The notes: generated from the sequence alone by a model not told the origin. Numbered from the stretch's first letter, positions 19,537-27,958 are shown. The stretch is DNA of 64,000 nucleotides from Mesorhizobium sp. M8A.F.Ca.ET.218.01.1.1 (GCF_004791165.1 NZ_SRUZ01000001.1:1250707-1314706), one strand, 5' to 3'. Program-made: numbers and translations.

Positions 19537-20784
19537 TCACTGTATGAGCGCGGTGCGTTTTGCCTGCAGGAAGCGGCGCACCGCCGGATCGCGCTCGAGG
19601 CCGATCGCGCGATCATAGGCCTCGACCGCCTGCGGTCCCTGGCCGAGCCTGGCCAGGAGACCGGCACGCGCGGCCCAGTAGGGCTGATAGCCGTTGAGCC
19701 GCTTGTCGTCACCCAGCACGTAAAGGGCGGCCAACCCCGCCACCGCGCCCTCGGTCTCGGCGATCGCCACCGCGCGGTTGATCGCCACCACCGGCGATCC
19801 CGCGATCGAAAACAGCGCGTCGTAGAGTTCGCGAATCGCGATCCAGTCGGTGCGACCGGTGAGCCGCCGCGCCGCATGGACGGACTGCACGGCCGCCTCC
19901 AGCTGGTAGCGGCCGATGACGCCCTTGGTGGCGGCGCCGCGAAGACATGCTTCGGCCTCGTCGACCAGGGCATGATCCCACAATGCATGGTCCTGTTCGG
20001 CGAGCGGCACATAGTCTCCGGCCGTGTCGCGACGCGCCGCGCGGCGCGCCTCGGCGAACAGCATCAGCGACAGCAGGCCCAGCGCCTCCGGCTCGTCCGG
20101 CAGCAGCGAGGCCACCAGCCGGCCGAGCCAGATGCCTTCGGTGGCGAGGTTGCGGTGCCGCGTCTCGGTACCGGTCGGATCTGACCAGCCCTCGGCGAAA
20201 GCGGCGTAGATCGCCTCCAGCACCGCATCCAGCCTTTCACCGAGTTCGGCCCGCTCCGGCACGCGGAACGGAATGCCGGTCTCGCGGATGCGGCTCTTGG
20301 CGCGCACCAGGCGCTGGCCCATCGTGGCCGGCGAGAGCAGGAAGGCGGAAGCGATCGTGGCGGCATCGAAGCCGAGGATGGTCTGCAGGATCAGCGGCGC
20401 CCGCACGCCGGGTTCGATCGCCGGATGGGCGCAGGCGAACATCAGCCGCAATCGTTCGTCGGGCAGGTCCTCGTCGGTCATGCGCGCCTCCGTCTCCTCG
20501 GCAATCAGCTTGAGATGGTCACGGCCGGCTTCGCTGGTCAGCCGCCGCCGCACCGCATCGACACGCCGCCGCCTGGCCACGGCGAGCAACCAGGCTTCCG
20601 GCTTTTCAGGCACGCCGGAGCGCGGCCAGCGTTCGAGCGCCGCGGCAAAGGCGTCGGCCAGCGCATCCTCGGCGGCGGCCACGTCGCGCGTGCGCGCGGC
20701 GAGCCAGGCGACCAGCTTGCCATAGCTCTGCCGGGCGGCGGCCTCGGCGACCGCCCGGGCGATCTCCGGGCGACTGTCCATCAC
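19537..20784 (-). CDS. ECF sigma factor, ECF42-type (DUF6596 C-terminal extension)
   Basis: The 415-residue protein has a sigma-70 region 2 (about residues 20-85, with DVAAAEDALADAFAAALERW and KPEAWLLAVARRRRVDAVRR), a region 4 (about 125-175, with LILQTILGFDAATIASAFLL) and a long C-terminal extension. The extension contains GETRHRN-like, LLPDEPEALGLLSLMLFAEARR and TPR-like segments typical of the DUF6596 class. Such ECF42 factors have no classical anti-sigma factor and are found next to DGPF/YCII proteins. Here the DGPF gene is directly upstream with 4 bases between, in one operon behind a matching promoter at 21209-21235. The signal it senses is not known. Confidence 0.93.
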   Translation of the reverse strand: MMDSRPEIARAVAEAAARQSYGKLVAWLAARTRDVAAAEDALADAFAAALERWPRSGVPEKPEAWLLAVARRRRVDAVRRRLTSEAGRDHLKLIAEETEARMTDEDLPDERLRLMFACAHPAIEPGVRAPLILQTILGFDAATIASAFLLSPATMGQRLVRAKSRIRETGIPFRVPERAELGERLDAVLEAIYAAFAEGWSDPTGTETRHRNLATEGIWLGRLVASLLPDEPEALGLLSLMLFAEARRAARRDTAGDYVPLAEQDHALWDHALVDEAEACLRGAATKGVIGRYQLEAAVQSVHAARRLTGRTDWIAIRELYDALFSIAGSPVVAINRAVAIAETEGAVAGLAALYVLGDDKRLNGYQPYWAARAGLLARLGQGPQAVEAYDRAIGLERDPAVRRFLQAKRTALIQ

Positions 20785-20788
20785 GCCG

Positions 20789-21157
20789 TCACTTCTTGGG
20801 CATATAGTCGGCCATTTCCCAGATCGGCCGCAGCTCGACCGTGCCGGTGCTGGCCGCCGGACAGCGTGCCGCCCAGTCGATGGCGGTATCGATGTCGGCC
20901 GCCTCGATCATGTAGAAACCGGCAAGCTGCTCCTTGGTGTCGGCATAGGGGCCGTCGATCACGTTGGTCTTGCCGTCGGCGATCCGCACCGAGGTGGTCG
21001 CCTGGGTCGGACGCAGCCTTTCGCCGGCCAGCCACGCCCCGGACTTCTTCAACGCCTCGGTATAGGCGGCATAGGCCGCGCTCATCTGCTGGGCTTTCTC
21101 GATCGGCGTGTTCGCCAGCGCGGCTTCGTCGTTGTTGATCAAAAGCATGTATCGCAT
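20789..21157 (-). CDS. YCII-related (DGPF domain) protein, ECF42 partner
   Basis: The 122-residue protein starts MRYMLLINNDEAAL and shows the YCII/DGPF ferredoxin-like fold. In place of the name-giving DGPF it has DGPYADTKEQLAGFYMIEA, a common variant, then DTAIDWAARCP and a C-terminal VELRPIW. These proteins are linked by genome context to ECF42 sigma factors and are presumed targets or modulators, though the biochemical role is unknown. GGGAGAAG precedes the ATG at 21157. It is the first gene of a two-gene operon with the sigma factor. Confidence 0.92.
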   Translation of the reverse strand: MRYMLLINNDEAALANTPIEKAQQMSAAYAAYTEALKKSGAWLAGERLRPTQATTSVRIADGKTNVIDGPYADTKEQLAGFYMIEAADIDTAIDWAARCPAASTGTVELRPIWEMADYMPKK

Positions 21158-21208
21158 GGGTCTTCTCCCGTGGTTTCGAGGGCCGCGTCCTTGCGGGGCC
21201 AGACGTAT

Positions 21209-21235
21209 GTCGCGCGGCGGTGGCCGATTTCGACA
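21209..21235 (-). promoter_or_regulatory. Candidate ECF42-type promoter of the DGPF-sigma operon
   Basis: On the minus strand TGTCGA (21235-21230) is followed after 17 bases by CGAC (21212-21209), 51 bases before the DGPF start. As I recall, ECF42 promoters are described with TGTCGA at -35 and CGA/T-C at -10, so this fits self-activation. The match is by eye. Confidence 0.6.
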
Positions 21236-21657
21236 GGTTGCGGAAAAAACTTTCGTCTCCGGCCGCGCCTTGTGCAAGCGGGCATGCGATTCAAGGGCTC
21301 GGGGGCCGGCATGGAGCCGCCGGAAGGTGCGGTGAGATGGCTGGTGGATTTATGCGCCCAGAATGGGCGCGCGGCGTCGCGTCATGCTCGCCCTCCGGCG
21401 CCACCGGCAATGGCTGGAAGCTGTACACGGATGGCTTGCATCAAAGGATGGGGAAGGCGGCTTGGGACGGTCGGTCACGCTGGCCTCGGCTGCTTATGTC
21501 CTGTGACACTAAGCCAGCCGATGGCGGTCTCAAAGACGCGGCGATGTCGCACGCTGTCTGCCGGCGAAGGCCGGACGTTCGGCGCGATAGGTCGTGGCGC
21601 GGGACGAGGCACCCGGCCTGCAGATGCGGCTGTTGTGGCGGCTCTCGAAAGTCATGG
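21236..21657. other. Stretch without a recognisable gene
   Basis: This is the larger part of a 1.0-kb gap between the ECF42 operon and the DUF892 gene. Open frames exist on both strands, but none has recognisable protein features or a good ribosome site. No repeat of the families seen elsewhere is present. I see nothing I can name here. Confidence 0.5.
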
Positions 21658-21798
21658 TCAGTGCGCGCCCAGCGAGGTGCCGCGACGGGCGCAGGCCGGA
21701 CCGGGGCCGCGCATGTAGTAGCGCTCGGGCCGATAGGTCGGCGCGACGAATTCGCGGATGGCGGCGGCATAGCCGATGAGGTGCGTGAGGAAGTTCAT
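21658..21798 (-). CDS. Possible small protein (46 residues)
   Basis: A short frame begins MNFLTHLIGYAAAIREFVA and continues with an Arg/Tyr/Pro-rich tail (PTYRPERYYMRGPGP). The N-terminus could be a single amphipathic or membrane helix. GGGACCGGG lies just upstream as a loose ribosome site, and the DNA turns AT-rich upstream (21840-21900), as promoters do. I do not recognise it, and it could be chance. Confidence 0.35.
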   Translation of the reverse strand: MNFLTHLIGYAAAIREFVAPTYRPERYYMRGPGPACARRGTSLGAH

Positions 21799-22081
21799 TT
21801 TACCCGGTCCCTGTCCCGATTTTCGGATGTCCCTTCCGAATTGCGAGAACGATAGCATCAAGGCGTGAATACTCAGTGAACGCGATGTTAATTTTTGGTC
21901 GAAAACCCGTCGCTTCGTGGCCGGAATGCGGCTGATTCGGGGTGTTTCGGTGCTCCTTGTCGTCATTTCTGCTGGTGTGACTTTTGCATCACATATGTTT
22001 CGTTTGAATGTCGCCTTGGCGCGCTTTTGTTTCAACTTTCGAACCGTCCTTGGAATTTCCTTGCCGATGGCCGGTGGGACC

Positions 22082-22106
22082 GGAACCGGCCCGGGCAACG
22101 GACGTT
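22082..22106 (+). promoter_or_regulatory. Candidate EcfG (general stress sigma) promoter of the DUF892 gene
   Basis: GGAAC (22082-22086) and CGTT (22103-22106) are 16 bases apart, 88 bases before the ATG at 22194. This matches the alphaproteobacterial general-stress sigma (EcfG/RpoE2) consensus. A second match occurs before ku. Confidence 0.65.
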
Positions 22107-22193
22107 GGGATCACGGCATTGCCGGCTCACAGGTGCTGCCTGCCGGCAGGCCGGACTCCCGCCACAAGCAAGAGCAATGGAAAGGCTGAAATC

Positions 22194-22700
22194 ATGGGCT
22201 TCTTTTCGAAGGACATCAAAACACTGGACGATCTCTTCGTGCACACGCTGCGCGATATCTATTATGCCGAGAAGCAGATCGAGAAGGCGTTGCCGAAGAT
22301 GATCGGCAAGGCAACCGATCCGCAATTGAAGGCCGGCTTCGAAAAACATCTCGAACAGACCAAGGGCCATATCGAACGCGTCGAGGAGGTGTTCGAGCTG
22401 CACGGCGTGAAGGCCAAGCCGGTGAATTGCCCGGCCATTGACGGCATTCTCGAGGAGGCCGACGACGTCAGCAGCGATGTCGATGACAAGGATGTTCTCG
22501 ACGCCGCGCTGATCGCTTCCGCCCAGGCCGTCGAGCACTATGAGATGACCCGCTACGGCACCTTGATCGCCTGGGCCAAACAGCTCGGCCGCAGCGACTG
22601 CGCCAACGTGCTGGCCAAGAACCTCAAGGAAGAGCAGGCGACGGATCGCAAGCTGACCGAAATGGCGGAAAGCAAGATCAACCTGCAAGCCGCCGAATAG
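22194..22700 (+). CDS. Ferritin-like DUF892 protein (YciE/YciF family)
   Basis: The 168-residue protein is a DUF892 four-helix ferritin-like protein, opening MGFFSKDIKTLDDLFVHTLRDIYYAEKQIEKALPKM. Likely di-iron ligands are spread over the helices: the E of YYAEKQI, E-x-H patterns in FEKHLEQTKGHIERVEEVF, and QAVEHYEMTRYG with a late KEEQATDRKL. Relatives YciE and YciF are stress-induced proteins with a presumed ferroxidase or iron-sequestering role. An EcfG-type promoter lies upstream and a strong hairpin follows the stop. It is the neighbour of ku-ligD. Confidence 0.9.
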   Translation: MGFFSKDIKTLDDLFVHTLRDIYYAEKQIEKALPKMIGKATDPQLKAGFEKHLEQTKGHIERVEEVFELHGVKAKPVNCPAIDGILEEADDVSSDVDDKDVLDAALIASAQAVEHYEMTRYGTLIAWAKQLGRSDCANVLAKNLKEEQATDRKLTEMAESKINLQAAE

Positions 22701-22709
22701 GGGCAGACA

Positions 22710-22742
22710 GCCGGGGCCGGCGGCAATCGCGCCGGCCCCGGC
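22710..22742 (+). terminator. Perfect 13-bp GC hairpin after the DUF892 gene
   Basis: GCCGGGGCCGGCG (22710-22722) pairs perfectly with CGCCGGCCCCGGC (22730-22742) over a 7-base loop, starting 10 bases after the stop. It lacks a T-run, so it may be a weak or Rho-assisted terminator. It isolates DUF892 from the ku promoter that begins 12 bases later. Confidence 0.5.
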
Positions 22743-22753
22743 CGGATCGCGTT

Positions 22754-22780
22754 GGAACCGAGCGGGGTGGTCGTCCGTTC
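22754..22780 (+). promoter_or_regulatory. Candidate EcfG (general stress sigma) promoter of ku-ligD
   Basis: GGAAC (22754-22758) and CGTT (22776-22779) are separated by 17 bases, and the -10 lies about 30 bases before the ku ATG at 22810. This agrees with the EcfG/RpoE2 consensus and with reported RpoE2 control of a NHEJ locus in Sinorhizobium meliloti. Confidence 0.7.
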
Positions 22781-22809
22781 CAGCTGATCTTTCTCAAGGG
22801 GAAATCATC

Positions 22810-23682
22810 ATGGCGCCGCGCCCGGCCTGGAAAGGCTATCTGAAGCTCTCGCTGGTCACGTGTGCCATCGAACTGACCAATGTCGTCACCCATGCCGAGA
22901 AGGTCTCGTTCCGCATCCTCAACCGCAAGACCGGCAATACGGTGAAGCGGATCTACGTCGATGCCGAGACCGGCAAGCCGATCGAGGACGGCGACGAGAT
23001 CAAGGGCTACGAGATCGACAAGGGCGATTTCGTCCGTATAGAGGAGGACGAGATCGAGGCGGTGCAGATCGAATCCTCGCACACGATGAGCCTCGACGGC
23101 TTCGTCGACAAGGCCTCGATCGAGCAGATCTATCTCGACACGCCTTACTATGTCGCGCCGGCCGACACGGTTTCGGAAGAGGCCTTCGCCGTCATCCGCG
23201 ACGCCATGGCGGGCAAGAAGATGGCGGGGCTTGCCCGCATCGTTCTGTACAGCCGCGAACGGCCCGTGGTCATCGAGCCGCTCGGCAAGGGCATGGTGCT
23301 GACGACGCTGCGCTACGACAACACGGTGCGCCAGCCGGAAAGCGTCTTCGGCGACATCAAGGCGGTGAAGACCGACCAGGAGATGACCGATCTCGCCGAA
23401 CTCATCATCGACAAGAAGAAGGCGAAGTTCGATCCGTCGAAATTCGAGGACAAATATGAGGACGCCCTGCTCGAACTGATCCGCGCCAAGAAGGCGGGGC
23501 ACAAGGCGCCGAAGGCCAAGGCCGCTCCCAAGCCCTCCAACGTCGTCAATCTGTTCGACGCGCTGAAGAAGAGCCTCTCGTCGGACTCCGGCCCGTCGAA
23601 ACCATCATCCCAGGCGAAAGCCAAGCCGGCGACCAAAAGCGCCAAGGCGAAAAGCGTTGCGCCGAAGCGCAAATCGGCCTGA
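22810..23682 (+). CDS. ku: Non-homologous end joining protein Ku
   Basis: The 290-residue bacterial Ku forms a homodimeric ring that loads on double-strand DNA ends and recruits LigD. It starts MAPRPAWKGYLKLSLVTCAI (the usual W-x-G-x-L-x-hydrophobic entry), has YVDAETGKPIE and IDKGDFVRIEEDEIEAV of the core beta barrel, and the bridge segment IVLYSRERPVVIEPLGKGM. The C-terminus (about 225-290) is rich in Lys/Ala/Pro, as in many rhizobial Ku proteins that use a basic tail to hold DNA. It is followed after 9 bases by ligD and is preceded by a stress-type promoter. Confidence 0.96.
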   Translation: MAPRPAWKGYLKLSLVTCAIELTNVVTHAEKVSFRILNRKTGNTVKRIYVDAETGKPIEDGDEIKGYEIDKGDFVRIEEDEIEAVQIESSHTMSLDGFVDKASIEQIYLDTPYYVAPADTVSEEAFAVIRDAMAGKKMAGLARIVLYSRERPVVIEPLGKGMVLTTLRYDNTVRQPESVFGDIKAVKTDQEMTDLAELIIDKKKAKFDPSKFEDKYEDALLELIRAKKAGHKAPKAKAAPKPSNVVNLFDALKKSLSSDSGPSKPSSQAKAKPATKSAKAKSVAPKRKSA

Positions 23683-23691
23683 GGATACGAG

Positions 23692-26214
23692 ATGGCAAGC
23701 CTCGAACAGTATCATTCGAAGCGCGACTTCAAGAAGACCGCGGAGCCGGCCGGCAAGGTTACGCGCGGGCAGAAGGGCGGCGGCATCTTCGTGATCCAGA
23801 AGCATGCCGCGACAAGGCTGCATTACGATTTTCGCCTCGAGCATGACGGCGTGCTGTGGAGCTGGGCGGTGACGCGCGGTCCTAGCCTCGACCCGCACGA
23901 AAAGCGGCTGGCCGTGCATGTCGAGGATCATCCCATCGACTATGCCGGCTTTGAAGGCACCATCCCCAAGGGCGAATATGGCGGCGGCTCGGTGCTCGTC
24001 TGGGACGAAGGAACCTGGACGCCCGAGGACGATCCCGCGAAGATGATGAAGAAGGGGCACATCAACTTCGAACTCGAGGGCCACAAGCTGCGTGGCAAAT
24101 GGCATCTGGTGCGGCTGCGGCCGCGCCCGGGCGAAAAACGAGACAACTGGCTGCTGATCAAGTCCGACGATGCCGCCGCGCGCCCCGGCGAGGATATTCT
24201 CAACGACGAGCCGAAGTCGGTGAAATCAGGCCTGACGATCGAGGAGGTCGGCGAAGGCAAGGCGGCCAAGGGCGAGAAACCCAAAGTCTGGCACTCGAAC
24301 AAGCCGGCCACCGGCAAGGCCAAGGCCGGGGCCAGGAAACTCGACTTCATCGAACCGCAGCTCGCCACGCTGGAGCGGGACGCACCGTCGGGCCAGGACT
24401 GGCTGCATGAGGTGAAGTTCGACGGCTATCGCATGCAGGCGCAGATCGCCGGCACCGACGTGCGGCTCTTGACCCGAACCGGCCTCGACTGGACGGAAAA
24501 ATTCGGCGGCGAGATCGCGGCCGAACTCGCCGGGCTGAAATGCAGCGATGCCATCATCGACGGGGAGATCGTCGTGCTGGCCGACAGCGGCGTGTCGTCC
24601 TTCGCGCTGCTGCAGCAGGATCTGTCGGCGAAGCGGACGAACCGGTTCATCTACTATGTGTTCGACCTGATGCGGCTCGACGGCAAGGATTTGCGGCGGG
24701 AACCGCTGGTCGAGCGCAAGCAGGCCTTGCAGGACCTGCTCGGCGAGCAGGCCGACAATGCGGCGGTGCGTTTCTCCGACCATTTTGCCGAACCCGGCAA
24801 GATCATGCTGGAACATGCCTGCCGCATGGGGCTGGAAGGCGTCGTCTCAAAACGCTCCGATGCGCCCTACCGCGGCGGGCGCGGTCCGGCATGGGTCAAA
24901 TCGAAGTGCACGGCGCGGCAGGAATTCGTCATCGGCGGCTATCTGCCGTCTGACAAGACCGGACGCGGCCTGCGTTCGCTGCTGGTCGGCTATTACGAAG
25001 ACGGCCGCCTGCACTATGCCGGCCGGGTCGGCACCGGCTTCTCCACCAAGGGCGCCAACGACCTGAAGAAGAGGCTCGATGCGCTGACGGCGGACGCCTC
25101 GCCCTTCGATGCGGCGGTGCCGAAGGGCAAGGGCCTTGTCTGGGTCAGGCCGGAACTGGTCGGCGAAGTGGAGTTTCGCAGCTGGACCTCGGACCGTATA
25201 ATACGCCATGCTTCGTTCCAGGGGCTGCGCGAGGACAAGCCGGCGGAGGAAGTCGTGCAGGAAAAGCCAAAGGCGGCGACAGGCAAGCCAGCGACAGGCA
25301 AGGGCCCGGCAAAGGCCAAGCCGGCGGCAAGCAGCGCCGGTAGGCCTGCCGGCGGGATGACGACCTCCGTAAAGCTCTCCCATCCCGACAAGCTTTTGTG
25401 GCCCGACGAGAAGATATCGAAGCAGGACCTGCTCGACCATTACGCGCTGGTCTGGCCGCGCATGGAACAGTTCGTCGTCAACCGGCCGCTAAGCCTGGTG
25501 CGCGCACCGGACGGCGTTGGCGGGCAGCGCTTCTTCCAGAAACACGCCTCCCCCGGAATGAGCGACAAGATCGCCCGGATGAGGGACCCCGGGGATGGCG
25601 AGGAAATCCTGTTCATCCGGGATTTCGACGGGGTCGCGGCGCTCGTCCAGTATGGTGTGGTCGAGATCCATATCTGGGGCTGCATGATCGACAAGCTCGA
25701 ACAGCCGGACCAGATCGTTTTCGACCTCGACCCCGATGAGGGCGTCGATGTGAAGGCGGTGCGCGAGGCGGCGCTCGACATCAGGGGCAAGCTCGACGAG
25801 CTGTCGTTGCCGAATTTCGTCAAGACTTCGGGCGGCAAGGGCTTTCATGTCGTCGTGCCGCTGAAACCGTCGGCGGATTGGGCCGAAGTCAAAGACTTCG
25901 CCCATGATTTCGCCAGGGCGCTGGAGCAGGGTGCCCGCGACCGCTACACGGCGACGCTGTCGAAGAAGGCGCGTACGGGAAAAATCTTCGTCGACTATCT
26001 GCGCAATGGCAGCGGCGCGACCACCGTCGCACCTTACTCCTCACGGGCCAAGAAGGGCGCGACGGTGTCCATGCCGGTGACCTGGGCCGAGATCGAGGCC
26101 GGCCTGGCGCCGAACGCCTTCCCGATCGGCGACAAGACGACGTTGGCGAAGCTGGCGGAAGCCGATCCCTGGAAGGACTTTTTCAGGCAGGGGAAGGCTT
26201 TGAAGCGGGGGTAA
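23692..26214 (+). CDS. ligD: DNA ligase D (phosphoesterase-ligase-polymerase)
   Basis: The 840-residue multidomain NHEJ enzyme has the order PE-LIG-POL. The N-terminal 3'-phosphoesterase (about 1-190) carries LHYDFRLEHDGVLWSWAVTRG and GTIPKGEYGGG. The ATP-dependent ligase (about 215-525) has the nucleotidyl motif EVKFDGYR with the catalytic lysine at residue 242, and later DGEIVVL and EGVVSKR. The primase-like polymerase (about 555-830) has SHPDKLLWP and the metal motif FDLDPDEG. An Ala/Lys/Pro linker precedes POL. It lies 9 bases behind ku in one operon and seals and fills broken ends with Ku. Confidence 0.96.
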   Translation: MASLEQYHSKRDFKKTAEPAGKVTRGQKGGGIFVIQKHAATRLHYDFRLEHDGVLWSWAVTRGPSLDPHEKRLAVHVEDHPIDYAGFEGTIPKGEYGGGSVLVWDEGTWTPEDDPAKMMKKGHINFELEGHKLRGKWHLVRLRPRPGEKRDNWLLIKSDDAAARPGEDILNDEPKSVKSGLTIEEVGEGKAAKGEKPKVWHSNKPATGKAKAGARKLDFIEPQLATLERDAPSGQDWLHEVKFDGYRMQAQIAGTDVRLLTRTGLDWTEKFGGEIAAELAGLKCSDAIIDGEIVVLADSGVSSFALLQQDLSAKRTNRFIYYVFDLMRLDGKDLRREPLVERKQALQDLLGEQADNAAVRFSDHFAEPGKIMLEHACRMGLEGVVSKRSDAPYRGGRGPAWVKSKCTARQEFVIGGYLPSDKTGRGLRSLLVGYYEDGRLHYAGRVGTGFSTKGANDLKKRLDALTADASPFDAAVPKGKGLVWVRPELVGEVEFRSWTSDRIIRHASFQGLREDKPAEEVVQEKPKAATGKPATGKGPAKAKPAASSAGRPAGGMTTSVKLSHPDKLLWPDEKISKQDLLDHYALVWPRMEQFVVNRPLSLVRAPDGVGGQRFFQKHASPGMSDKIARMRDPGDGEEILFIRDFDGVAALVQYGVVEIHIWGCMIDKLEQPDQIVFDLDPDEGVDVKAVREAALDIRGKLDELSLPNFVKTSGGKGFHVVVPLKPSADWAEVKDFAHDFARALEQGARDRYTATLSKKARTGKIFVDYLRNGSGATTVAPYSSRAKKGATVSMPVTWAEIEAGLAPNAFPIGDKTTLAKLAEADPWKDFFRQGKALKRG

Positions 26215-26280
26215 TTCGACACTTTCGACGCCGGGGGGCGCTGTCCCGCCGGCTTTGCGAAAATGAGCGCCGCCGACCTC

Positions 26281-26955
26281 TTATCCCAAAAACACCCTTT
26301 CGAACGCCTGCTTGCCCGGCGGCGAAAATACCACCGCGCGGCTGTCCTTCTCGCGGCGTGCCCATTTCTCGGCAAGGATCTTGTCGAGGATGGCGGCGCC
26401 CAGCGTGCCGGCGAGGTGCGAGCGCCGCACGCTCCAGTCGAGGCAGGCGCGGCACACGGGCCGCCTAGGCTTGGTGTAGACATCGATGCCGATCGCCGCG
26501 AAGTGCGAGGCCGCGGACGGGCCGAGCCTGATCTCCTGGCCGTCGCGGACCAATATGTTCTTGTCGACAAGACGATCCAGCATCGCAACGGCCCGTTCGC
26601 CGGCAAGATGATCGTAGCAGACGCGCGCGATGCGCATCGCGCCGTCGCGGGGGCCCGGCCGCACGCGCTTTGGGCCGACGGCTTCGGCCACGCCGGTGAT
26701 GGCTTCGATCATGCCGGCCACTTGCGGGCCGGCCAGACCGTAATAGCGATGCCGGCCCTGGCTGGCCACGGTCAGCAGTCCGCCCTCCATCAGTTTCGAC
26801 AGATGCGAGGACGCGGTCGGCAACGACACGCCGGCCTCCAGCGCCAGTTCGCTCGCGGTCAATGCCGTGCCGCCCATCAGGGCGTTCAGCATGTTGGCGC
26901 GGGCCGGATCGCCGACCAGGCTGGCGATGCGGGCAATATCGGGTCCTTCGCGCAT
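26281..26955 (-). CDS. ArsR family transcriptional regulator
   Basis: The 224-residue protein has an N-terminal winged-helix ArsR domain (about 8-85: IASLVGDPARANMLNALMGG, ASELALEAGVSLPTASSHLS, GLLTVASQGRHRYYGLAG) and a long C-terminal part with a CRACLDWSVRRSHLAGTLGA segment. The two nearby cysteines could bind a metal or sense thiols, but the ligand is unknown. It is divergent from the NIPSNAP-monooxygenase pair, the likely target. A broken inverted repeat AGGAGC/GCTCCT (27013-27034) lies in the shared promoter region. Confidence 0.88.
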   Translation of the reverse strand: MREGPDIARIASLVGDPARANMLNALMGGTALTASELALEAGVSLPTASSHLSKLMEGGLLTVASQGRHRYYGLAGPQVAGMIEAITGVAEAVGPKRVRPGPRDGAMRIARVCYDHLAGERAVAMLDRLVDKNILVRDGQEIRLGPSAASHFAAIGIDVYTKPRRPVCRACLDWSVRRSHLAGTLGAAILDKILAEKWARREKDSRAVVFSPPGKQAFERVFLG

Positions 26956-27012
26956 GGTTTGATCCTCATCGAAACATTCTTGTCAGATAACCAGTATTCT
27001 CGGCCCAGTTCA

Positions 27013-27034
27013 AGGAGCTGGCATGATGGCTCCT
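27013..27034. promoter_or_regulatory. Inverted repeat, possible ArsR-family operator
   Basis: AGGAGC (27013-27018) and GCTCCT (27029-27034) form a 6-base inverted repeat with a 10-base spacer in the 161-base gap between the regulator and its divergent neighbour. It is the only obvious dyad in that gap. Confidence 0.3.
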
Positions 27035-27116
27035 GACACCAGACTGACTAGCACAGAGATGCGCGTGACGTTTCGACCGCCCTCGAACCGTCGTTGCAAA
27101 CCCCGAGGAGACCGAG

Positions 27117-27449
27117 ATGACCATCACCTGCTTCATCCGCTATGAGATCGACCCGTTCGGCAAGGCCGCCTTCGAGGAATATGCCCGCAATTGGGGCCAG
27201 GCCATTCCGCGCTGCGGCGCCGATCTGATCGGCTATTTCGCGCCGCACGAGGGCTCGGCCACGACGGCCTATGCCGCCTACAACATCGAAAACCTGGCGG
27301 CCTACGAAGCCTATCGCGCCCGGCTTGCCGCCGACCCCGCCGGCAAGGCAAACTACGAGTTCGCCCGCCGCGAACGATTCATCCTCAAGGAGGACCGCAT
27401 GTTCCTGAAACTGGCGTCCGGCCCGCACGCGCCGCTGGTGAAGGTATGA
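27117..27449 (+). CDS. NIPSNAP family protein
   Basis: The 110-residue protein has the NIPSNAP dimeric alpha-beta barrel fold: MTITCFIRYEIDPFGKAAFE at the start, then CGADLIGYFAPHEGSATTAYA and YEAYRARLAADPAGK. These small proteins are related to antibiotic-biosynthesis monooxygenases and have unclear functions. GAGGAGACCGAG gives the ribosome site. Its stop overlaps the next start as ATGA, so the two are translationally coupled, and the divergent ArsR gene probably controls them. Confidence 0.87.
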   Translation: MTITCFIRYEIDPFGKAAFEEYARNWGQAIPRCGADLIGYFAPHEGSATTAYAAYNIENLAAYEAYRARLAADPAGKANYEFARRERFILKEDRMFLKLASGPHAPLVKV

Positions 27450-27790
27450 TCGCCGTCATCTTCGAGGTGCAGCCCGCGGAAGGCCGGCGCGAGGCTTATC
27501 TCGGCATCGCCGCCGAGTTGCGTCCGCTGCTCGACGGCATCGATGGATTCATTTCCGTCGAGCGCTTCCAGAGCCTGGCCGACCAGAACCGGATGCTGTC
27601 GCTGTCATTCTGGCGCGACGAGGAGGCGGTCAAGGCCTGGCGCAATACGGAAGAACACCGGCAGGCGCAGCAGGCCGGGCGCGGCGGTATCTTTGCCGGC
27701 TATAGATTGCGGATCGCCCATGTGGTGCGGGACTACGGGCTGGCCGAGAGGGACGAGGCGCCGGCGGACAGCCGGGCGGTGAATGGGTAG
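27446..27790 (+). CDS. Antibiotic biosynthesis monooxygenase (ABM) family protein
   Basis: The 114-residue protein has an ABM dimeric alpha-beta barrel: MIAVIFEVQPAEGRREAYLG, then DGIDGFISVERFQSLAD and MLSLSFWRDEEAVKAWRNTE, with HRQAQQAGR at the active-site side. Such enzymes include cofactor-free quinone-forming oxygenases and heme-degrading proteins, but no substrate can be assigned. It overlaps the NIPSNAP gene by 4 bases. A two-protein set of the same fold under an ArsR regulator suggests a detoxification response. Confidence 0.85.
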   Translation: MIAVIFEVQPAEGRREAYLGIAAELRPLLDGIDGFISVERFQSLADQNRMLSLSFWRDEEAVKAWRNTEEHRQAQQAGRGGIFAGYRLRIAHVVRDYGLAERDEAPADSRAVNG

Positions 27791-27793
27791 CGC

Positions 27794-27948
27794 CTTCCCT
27801 TCTCCCCTTGTGGGACAAAGTGGATCGGCGCGTCAGCGCCGAGACGGATGAGGGGTGTTCCAGCGGAGTGACACGTTGGTGTTCCCTGGAACACCCCTCA
27901 TCCGACCTCGCTTCGCGAGGCCACCTTCCCCCACAAGGGGGGAAGGAA
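27794..27948. repeat. Palindromic intergenic repeat, family C, copy 2
   Basis: It is close to copy 1 at 18610 in sequence: TTCTCCCCTTGTGGGACA, GGATCGGCGCGTCAGCGCC, the CGCTTCGCG inner hairpin and CCCCCACAAGGGGGGAAGG. Arms are mutually complementary. It occupies the whole convergent gap between the ABM gene and mbfA. Confidence 0.85.
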
Positions 27949-27958
27949 GAAGCGCGCC

